Source: Nakazawaea peltata
Taxonomy: Eukaryota > Ascomycota > Pichiomycetes > Alaninales > Pachysolenaceae
NCBI GenBank assembly: GCA_001599355.1
Contig: BCGQ01000002.1
Location: forward strand, 137,554 to 201,553
Direction: 5' to 3'
DNA: 64,000 nucleotides
Below, piece after piece: positions 57,529 through 64,000 of the stretch (positions within the stretch are counted from its first letter, which is position 1; each line of letters begins with the position of its first letter). The notes under the pieces are model-generated. The model ran no database searches. It was not told the origin of the DNA and saw nothing but the letters and a program-made list of their open reading frames with translations. The position numbers and the translations under genes were made by a program.

Positions 57529-57685
57529 CTTGGTTTCTTCACCATCTCATCCATTTGTCACTTCCGCCCAATTTTTCAATTTAGGCGGGAGATGGGCAGA
57601 GCGAAAAAATTTTTGGCGGGGGCTCTCTTTTTAGTAAGCTGCGATGACCAAGAAGTATTGGAGTTAGAAGAGGTATAGGACCACG

Positions 57686-58876
57686 ATGAGATACACAAGT
57701 GGGGTGTTTTCGGCCATCAAATTTGCCGAAAATGCCATATATCGTCAACCGACCCCGAAAATCACCGATAAAATCATAGTGGCCATGTCTGGAGGGGTAG
57801 ATTCTTCGGTCTGTGCTCTGTTTTACTCGAGTCAGTACAAGAATCTGAGAGGAATATTCATGCAGAATTGGTCGAGCGAGTCCAAATGCTCGGAGACTGA
57901 TTGGCGTGATGTCCAAAAGGTCACAGATCACCTTGGAATACCATGTGATCGTGTTAACTTCGAAAAAGACTACTGGCATCATGTCTTCTCCCCCATGATC
58001 GAGGGCTACAAGAAGGGGGACACCCCGAACCCGGACGTTGGGTGTAATAAGTATATCAAATTTGGACGTTTAATGGAATATTTGAAGTCTGTTTATGGAG
58101 AATCTACCGAGGACTGGTGGTTAGTCACAGGACATTACGCTAGAGTCATGACACATTTGCCTACAGGGGAGAACCATTTGCTTCGAGGAGTTCACTCACT
58201 GAAAGATCAGAGTTTTTACCTTTCAAATCTCCCGAGTTCATCTTTAAATCGAGTATTATTGCCTATTGGACACATGGAGAAGCCTCAGGTCCGTCTGCTT
58301 GCCAAGGAGTATGGTCTTCCTACGGCTGAAAGACCCGATTCACAGGGACTCTGTTTTGTTTCGCAGAGTGGTCGTCATTTCAGGGACTTTTTGCATGAGT
58401 ATATCCCTCCTCAGCCTGGAAATATCATCCTTGAGGATGGCACAGTCTGTGGACAACACCAAGGTTTATGGCATGCCACTATTGGACAGAGAAGTGGGGT
58501 TTGTATGCCTCAAGGAGACCCAAAATTCCAAGGTAAATGGTTTGTAAGTGAGAAGAGAGTCGATACCAATGAAATAGTGATAGTTAATGGTAGTGACAAT
58601 CCTGCTCTTTTTAAGAATCTGATCAAAGTGGAAGATTGGGAGTGGTTTGGTGACAATTTGACTGTCAATAGCTTACCAGATACCAAAGAACTATCGATTC
58701 AATTTAGGTCACTCCAGCAAGCTGTTCCACTTGATTCTGTGTCGTTTAATGATCAAACAGCTACTTTCAGACTTAGTCAGGAACAAAAGGGAATAGCTCC
58801 TGGTCAAGCTCTAGTGTTGTACCATGGAGAAAGAGTTCTAGGAACAGGCAAAATCTACAGTAGTCATAAGTACTGA
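57686..58876 (+). CDS. SLM3: Mitochondrial tRNA 2-thiouridylase
   Basis: MnmA/Mtu1-type enzyme that puts sulfur on U34 of mitochondrial tRNA-Lys, -Glu and -Gln. 396 residues with a short presequence. The PP-loop is SGGVDSS at 35-41, and FMQNWS follows. The catalytic Cys pair is C120 (TPNPDVGCNKYIKFG) and C223 (DSQGLCFV). The C-terminal domain has HQGLWHATIGQRSG and GIAPGQALVLYHGERVLGTGKI. All parts are present. Confidence 0.96.
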   Translation: MRYTSGVFSAIKFAENAIYRQPTPKITDKIIVAMSGGVDSSVCALFYSSQYKNLRGIFMQNWSSESKCSETDWRDVQKVTDHLGIPCDRVNFEKDYWHHVFSPMIEGYKKGDTPNPDVGCNKYIKFGRLMEYLKSVYGESTEDWWLVTGHYARVMTHLPTGENHLLRGVHSLKDQSFYLSNLPSSSLNRVLLPIGHMEKPQVRLLAKEYGLPTAERPDSQGLCFVSQSGRHFRDFLHEYIPPQPGNIILEDGTVCGQHQGLWHATIGQRSGVCMPQGDPKFQGKWFVSEKRVDTNEIVIVNGSDNPALFKNLIKVEDWEWFGDNLTVNSLPDTKELSIQFRSLQQAVPLDSVSFNDQTATFRLSQEQKGIAPGQALVLYHGERVLGTGKIYSSHKY

Positions 58877-60125
58877 AATGACTCTATTTGTATATAGTAT
58901 CTAAAAAAAGTAAGGACTGGATTTCAACAGGTAATCGATGTAGTCATCTGAGCAGAACCTCATCTAGTCAACACCCCGATGGTCAACTTTCTTCCTCAAT
59001 CATTATCTCAGACCTGACAAAAAAACGACCTATAACAAAACAGAGATTGAAATGGAAATTCAGGCAATAACACAAATTGGAGTGAAGTGGATTCTGTCAG
59101 AGACAGCACTGTGGTCAGCAGAGTCGTTGTTCTCCTTTGGAGCAGCAGAAGTGAATGAAGTTGGTTGCATTTTAAATGTAGTAAAGATTGTTAGAATTGA
59201 TTCTTAGGGATTTTAAAAGTGCTGACCCAAGGGAGACATTCCAGCTTTATATATGGTATTCAGATTGCCTCAAAAACACATTCCCAGGGTTCTTGCCTTG
59301 GCTGTCCTGTATCTCTAACTTTATTCTCTCCAAGTCACCCCTTGAAACATCATATCTCAACCTCATGTCCAGAACTACCCTATTGTTCTTTCCCAATCGG
59401 GTAATAATTGTGGGGGGCTAAATTGGGGGTTAGAGTGATTAGAGGATAATTAAAAAATACAATTACAATCGATATTCTTTGTTGAATTGGGGGTGTGGTA
59501 TTCAGAGAGGGATGGGATCATATTTTCTTGGTCCATAAGTCCATTTGCATACCTTTTTAATTATAACAAATATATCTTATATTTGAATCAAATGAATACT
59601 TCTAAATTTGGAATACTAATATCATCTATTACTATTAGAAAAGACTAATCAGAAAACGGAAATCCAAACATCTACGTCATCTAATTATCTCTAATTTAAA
59701 CATCCACCCGTTCAATAGTCATTCATGCAGTTTCTGCTTTCAGTAATCATCTCTGAATCCCCCCCAATTATCTAATAAAGTTTCTAAAATTTACCAGATA
59801 ATTATGAGGTATACATTTTGAGGGTAACGAATATCTTGACCGATAATCATGCACTCAATCCTCTCACTTCAGTATTCAACCCCAATTCATTCCACCTACC
59901 TCACTTTCTACCATCCCAGGTATCCCCCAATAACCTCAATATCCCCAATTCTATCCTGAGCAAATTATCACTTTATAACTCTCCAACCAGCCGTAAATCC
60001 AGTACCGTTTGTGGTGTCACGATGTTACTTCTCCAACCACCCCTGGACAGCTTGGTGCTACGATGCTACTCCTCTACATCTATTCTAATTTATCAATGCA
60101 ATTTTTATTTATATGTATGAAATGA
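58877..60125. other. Intergenic, SLM3 to SKT5-like (convergent)
   Basis: About 1.25 kb, AT-rich, between two converging genes and so expected to hold only 3' regions. The short frames at 59188-59421 and 59818-60120 start on non-ATG codons or lack any domain. I scanned for tRNA boxes and long T-runs and found none convincing. No gene is called. The length is unusual for a convergent spacer here, so a small non-coding RNA cannot be ruled out. Confidence 0.45.
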
Positions 60126-62027
60126 TCAAGCAAAGATCTTCTTGACCCAATTTTTCTTCTCGGTCTTCTTCTCGAAAGTAGAACCCTTCAACTTCTTGAC
60201 AGCTCTTTCATCTCCATTTTCCAGAGCTTGTTTGAACCATACCATGGCCTGTGCCTGATCGGAATCACAACCTATTCCCTTTTCAAGGAAGTGACCTACG
60301 GCAAATTGCAGTTTAGGGAAGCCAGCATTCAGAGCCTTCATGGCCCACTCGAACAGCTCGTTTTCATTTCTGTCCAAGTTGGAAGACCCGACCAAAAACC
60401 AACCACAAAGACCAAACATGGATTCCAGATCCCCAGCCATGGCTGCGGTGATATAATAATGAATAGACAAGTCCGGGTTTTGAGGAATAACGTCTCCCAT
60501 TTCGTAATGCTTAGCAAGTAACAGCAGAGATTGAACATGACCCAAAGACAGCAGCAATCTAAACAATTCTAACAGGTAAACCTTGTCTTGGATGATGATA
60601 TCTCTAAAACCTTCATAATGGATCTTACCTAACTCATATGGAGCCAGTGCAATCAATTCATTGGCATGTTCGACAGCTCTTTTCAACCATTTGATACCAT
60701 TTTTCTTACCAGCAACAGTATTAGGGAGTCCCATTCTACCATAGAACGAATAGATACCCATCTTATACATGGCAGAAGGATGATTCTTAGTTGCTGCATA
60801 TTTGAGGAACTCGATCAGCTTTCTGGAATCACGTCCAGTACCTAAACCTTCTTCATAACAGAAAGATGTTCTATAAGCAGACTCGACATGACCATGCTTA
60901 GCAGCACCTTGGAAAAGAACAAACAGTTCACGATCATCTACCTTTCCCAAAGCTCCAGAAGAATACAGATCGGCCAAAAGATACTGCAGTTCAGTGTATC
61001 CCTTGTCACACAACTTTTTAAGATAATGCACAGCTTCCTTGAGGAACTTTCTCTTCAATCTTTGCTTCTCTTCAGCTGTTGGTTGAGGCAGATTATCACC
61101 GAATGAAGTAGAATCATTAGAAGCTGAAAGCATCGATATGGAAGACTTGGTCTTCTTATGACCTTTGGAAAGAGAAGTGGAGCTGTTATTATTGTTAAGA
61201 GCAGTCAATGAGGAATCTGACTGGTCCAATTCGACATCGATGAAAATAGCAGTGTTTAACATATATCTCAGATACTGGAATAACACCTCTGGATCATGAG
61301 ATTTCTTAGCGTTAGCTCTGTATAATTCTATAGTCTTCAATTTTGGCATTAAAGTATTGGCAGCGTTAGAACCTAACTGTTGAGCTACCAATTTATGTGA
61401 GCCATCATAAAGATTAGTTGTGACGACACTGGTGGAGGAGACATTTCTAGAATGAGAACCAGTCTTAATAGAGCGGTTATCAAAAGCAGCAGGCAACGAA
61501 TTAGTACTACTGTTACTACCGCTAGCCAGAAGTACCGGTGAAGAATTGACGCTACTCTGGTCGACAGAACCAGAAGGCTGCATACCTTGTGGGGTATCAG
61601 GAGCACGAGGAATCGAGGCATTTGAAAGGGTCTCCGATATTGAAGGAGAATCATGAGTGTAGTATGCATTATAATGAGGTTGTGGTGGGAAGTGGGATCT
61701 CGAGGCGGCGGATCTCAAATCCAGTTGGAAAGAAGATGTGGAAGACGAAGCACTTCTTACGGCAAAAGGTCTATCAGCGGGACGCAAAGGATGATGCTGA
61801 AGTGGCGCCAGATGATTTGAAAGAGAATCAGCATTAGCGCCGTTGAAACTATGATCATAGCCGGAACCTCCGGCCAGACCTCCGGCCAGATGAGGAGAAT
61901 ACTTTGCCTCGGTGGCCAGTACCAGCAGCAGAGTCAGTACAGACATGTGATTTTTAGCAGAGTTGTTCGGCACCGTATTACTCAACACAGAGTCGTATCC
62001 CTGTCTATATGGATGAGCAGCCGCCAT
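60126..62027 (-). CDS. SKT5: Sel1-repeat activator of chitin synthase III (Skt5/Chs4 family)
   Basis: In yeast, Chs4/Skt5 binds and activates Chs3 at the bud neck. 633 residues: a Ser/Asn-rich N-terminal 220 residues, then Sel1-type helical repeats from about 225 to 615. The segments GHVESAYRTSFCYEEGLGT and ATKNHPSAMYKMG, followed by YSFYGRMGLP, match the Skt5 group closely. CTG codons restore Sel1 alanines: TEAQYLLADAYSSG, L-A-A-S-L-G-H (60549-60554), S-A-A-L-L-A-K-H (60522-60527) and PKAQFAVG. The C-terminus is KKNWVKKIFA, without the CaaX prenylation box of S. cerevisiae Chs4, so it may be a paralogue or use another membrane link. Confidence 0.85.
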   Translation of the reverse strand: MAAAHPYRQGYDSVLSNTVPNNSAKNHMSVLTLLLVLATEAKYSPHLAGGLAGGSGYDHSFNGANADSLSNHLAPLQHHPLRPADRPFAVRSASSSTSSFQLDLRSAASRSHFPPQPHYNAYYTHDSPSISETLSNASIPRAPDTPQGMQPSGSVDQSSVNSSPVLLASGSNSSTNSLPAAFDNRSIKTGSHSRNVSSTSVVTTNLYDGSHKLVAQQLGSNAANTLMPKLKTIELYRANAKKSHDPEVLFQYLRYMLNTAIFIDVELDQSDSSLTALNNNNSSTSLSKGHKKTKSSISMLSASNDSTSFGDNLPQPTAEEKQRLKRKFLKEAVHYLKKLCDKGYTELQYLLADLYSSGALGKVDDRELFVLFQGAAKHGHVESAYRTSFCYEEGLGTGRDSRKLIEFLKYAATKNHPSAMYKMGIYSFYGRMGLPNTVAGKKNGIKWLKRAVEHANELIALAPYELGKIHYEGFRDIIIQDKVYLLELFRLLLSLGHVQSLLLLAKHYEMGDVIPQNPDLSIHYYITAAMAGDLESMFGLCGWFLVGSSNLDRNENELFEWAMKALNAGFPKLQFAVGHFLEKGIGCDSDQAQAMVWFKQALENGDERAVKKLKGSTFEKKTEKKNWVKKIFA

Positions 62028-63045
62028 TATCTCTTATATATCAGCCTGTCTATTTATAGCTCTTCAAGCCCAATTAAGGATAAAAATAAAAATAAAAAAC
62101 CAAAAAAAAAACAAAGGGAGAAAAGATTTTCGCGTGGGTTCCAAAAATTTTCCTCTGTAGCAGTGAAATTTAAGGATGCAGATGGAATTATGCAGGAAAG
62201 CTGGGCGAGACAGGGGAGGGAAAGAGAGGGAAAGAGAGGGAGAGAGAGGAATGGAGAGGAGAGAGAAGAGGGAGGAGATGCAGAACAGGAAGAGCAGAGA
62301 GGAGGAAGAGAGGTAGAAACTGAGCGGGAAACAAGGAGAGCTCGATCCTTCGATTGAACTCGTGCGCTGTTCCTTAACTCTGTTCATGCACTTGCCTCTT
62401 TCGATGCACTTCCAAGATTATACCAATTAAATGCATGACAATTAAATTTGATTAGCTTCGTTTTTAATTTATCTAAAGCTGGGCGCAATTATTGACCGTG
62501 GGGAATAAGGAAGAGGGTGGATCAAAGGGTGGATCAAGAGTAGGTGAATCAAGAGAAAGTGATTAAGAGAAGGTGGATCAAGAGTGTGGATCAAGTAGAA
62601 GTGACGATCTTTATCTAAGTATTCAAATATCTTTAAGTTTGCCTTGTGTGTCTTGTATCTCTCGTATCAGTTTCCTTTCTATCGCCCTCATTTCTTCTCT
62701 CCCTTTGATAAATCCGAAACAATAGGCCCTTTTGGCATGGAGAGCTTTCCACATCTTTTTCTCGGCCACACTTCACGCACAAAAGCACTCTATTTTGACG
62801 CGTTTCCGGAGTCAGGAGTATGCCGTAAAAGGAAAGTTTAGGAGAAAAAATCTGGAGCTAAAAATGAAAACAAATTTCTTGAAAGGGAAAGAGCTAAGCG
62901 CAGATGAGCATAAAATGGGAAATGTGATCTGATACATTAGGGAGTCTAGACGAGAGTAGGGAGAGAGGAGAAGGGAAGAGAAGGGAAGTAGACAGAAAGT
63001 AGGAAAGAGAAGAAGCGAAGAGAAGAAGAGAAGAAAAGTAGAGAA

Positions 63046-63150
63046 GTGAGAGGTAGAGAAGTGAGAGGTAGAGAAGTGAGAGGTAGAGAAGTGAGAGGTA
63101 GAGAAGTGAGAGGTAGAGAAGTGAGAGGTAGAGAAGTGAGAGGTAGAGAA
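63046..63150 (+). repeat. 15-base minisatellite, seven perfect copies
   Basis: Unit gtgagaggtagagaa starting at 63046, 63061, 63076 and so on to 63136, all identical, with a partial copy before the first. The perfect identity points to recent expansion. Confidence 0.95.
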
Positions 63151-63176
63151 GTGAAGTGAAGTAACTGGAGTAAGTG

Positions 63177-63248
<72 letters not shown>
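63177..63248 (+). repeat. AGTA microsatellite, 18 copies
   Basis: Uninterrupted agta units over 72 bases, followed by a short degenerate edge. It lies 26 bases after the 15-base array. Confidence 0.95.
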
Positions 63249-63249
<1 letters not shown>

Positions 63250-63959
63250 CTGAAGTAAGTGAATAAGTAAAGAAAACTGGGGCTGTGTATCATTATAAGA
63301 GGCACTAATAACCCCCAAAATATTCCAAAACATTCTGTTCAGTTTATATTAATCTTTGACAGATTTCTCTTAACTAATTCTCATATTTGAGAAAAGTTGT
63401 AATCTAGACTTTAACTCAACTCTAACCCCCTATTTAATTAATACAGATGAAGATAAATATGTGATGGACAGTATATGTGATGAACAGTATACGTAATGTA
63501 GCTCTGTACAGATCATGAGTGCTGTCATACTTTCAAACTGCACTGTTCTGCACTGTTCTCTACCGTTATCTACAGCTCCCATACCGCTATCTACCGTTCC
63601 CCTACACTTCCTCGACTCCCCGAGCATATCCTCACTTCTTTCTCCCCTACTCCCCTTATTTTCCTGCTCCCCCCTTCTCCCCCCTGCTCCCCCATTTACT
63701 ACTCTCCCCTTATTTTCCCTATTTCCCCTATCCCCATCATACTCTCCCCTTATTTTCTTTACTCTCCCCTTATTTTCCTTTCCTATTTCCTCCTTCCCCC
63801 GCTTTCTCGCTTCTTACCGCGCAGCAAAAAATCTCCCTCCTTCCCACCAATTCTTCCCTCTCACTTTATTACGCATTTTACACTTTTTCATAATCTCACC
63901 TAATCCATTCAACAACCCCAAACCACCAATTCCAATCCATCCTCTCACCCCTCTACACC

Positions 63960-64000
63960 ATGTTCAAGAAATTAATCGGCGGTAGCCACGACAAGTCCGC
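63960..64000 (+). CDS. Start of a gene cut by the window end
   Basis: ATG at 63960 after a long C/T-rich leader and an A/C-rich last stretch, the usual context of starts in this window. Only 13 full codons are visible (MFKKLIGGSHDKS). This is too little to identify the product. Confidence 0.5.
   Translation, partial: MFKKLIGGSHDKS

Larger units (their letters stand above)
62028..63959. other. Divergent 1.9-kb intergenic region with purine tract, minisatellites and pyrimidine tract
   Basis: No gene is seen. At 62080-62345 the + strand is purine-rich (C/T-rich toward the SKT5-like gene). Loose repeats of gtggatcaagag occur at 62510-62595. The two regular arrays are listed separately. From about 63530 to 63950 the + strand is C/T-rich (ctccccttattttcc repeated about four times near 63650-63790), ahead of the gene starting at 63960. 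Frames through these tracts encode only simple repeats. Confidence 0.55.

Noticed and set aside
59818-60120. 100-codon frame between SLM3 and the SKT5-like gene
   Set aside because: Starts on TTG, low-complexity Leu/Ser/Pro content, in a convergent spacer; no sign of being a gene.
547-62027. CTG read as serine (CUG-Ser clades) or leucine (standard code)
   Set aside because: The aligned positions are small alanines in motifs that do not take Leu and are not usually Ser (HAE, MANAG, DLPAPW, Sel1 AA). Alanine explains all of them together.
62812-63333. Minus-strand frames with LLTY and TSLPL repeats
   Set aside because: They are translations of the AGTA and 15-base arrays and nothing more.

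Overview
This window is nuclear DNA from a budding yeast (Saccharomycotina). The genes are compact and mostly intron-free, and the few introns are short with TACTAAC branch sites. All recognisable proteins are yeast orthologues, including Jen1, Isc1, Spc25, Erg25, Pre6, Dcd1, Sko1, Rpb12, Ncr1, Psd1, Apc1, Mob2, Rpo41, Snf7, Sed5, Cof1, Slm3 and Skt5. The main result is that CTG codons fall repeatedly on positions where these families have alanine, not leucine or serine. Examples are the HAE catalytic motif of dCMP deaminase, the MANAG motif of a cyclophilin, the DLPAPW motif of Trm61, and the paired alanines of Sel1 repeats. The window therefore reads with the CUG-alanine nuclear code (NCBI table 26), which places the organism in the Pachysolen/Nakazawaea/Peterozyma lineage (Alaninales). 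In the entries below, CTG is read as Ala where it matters.

Layout. 0.5-8 kb: a Jen1-type carboxylate carrier, tRNA-Gly, ISC1, SPC25, three tandem intron-bearing tRNA-Lys(CTT) genes, an NCX-type exchanger and riboflavin kinase. 8-22 kb: ERG25 behind three sterol-response-like sites, a mitochondrial membrane protein, TRM61, the two-intron proteasome gene PRE6 with an Rpn4-type site, a TFIIIC-like WD protein, DCD1, an FMP41-type hydrolase, a WD40-cyclophilin of the PPWD1 type and the bZIP factor SKO1. 22-38 kb: RPB12 (3' intron), a PPR-like mitochondrial protein, NCR1, PSD1, a butanediol-dehydrogenase-type enzyme and APC1. 38-54 kb: MOB2, RPO41, SNF7, SED5, an OPT transporter, a CENP-B/Pdc2-like DNA-binding protein and COF1. 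54-64 kb: a coiled-coil protein, a large probable mitochondrial protein divergent from SLM3, an SKT5/CHS4 chitin-synthase activator, and the first codons of a gene running off the end.

The genes are ordinary housekeeping genes in independent units, not a single pathway cluster. Several convergent pairs are separated by only 1-16 bases. Intergenic spaces carry minisatellites and strand-biased purine/pyrimidine tracts, with the pyrimidine strand being the sense strand of the gene downstream. I saw no transposon, virus-like element, rRNA, CRISPR array or toxin gene. The CENP-B-like gene is a transposase-derived host family, not a mobile element.
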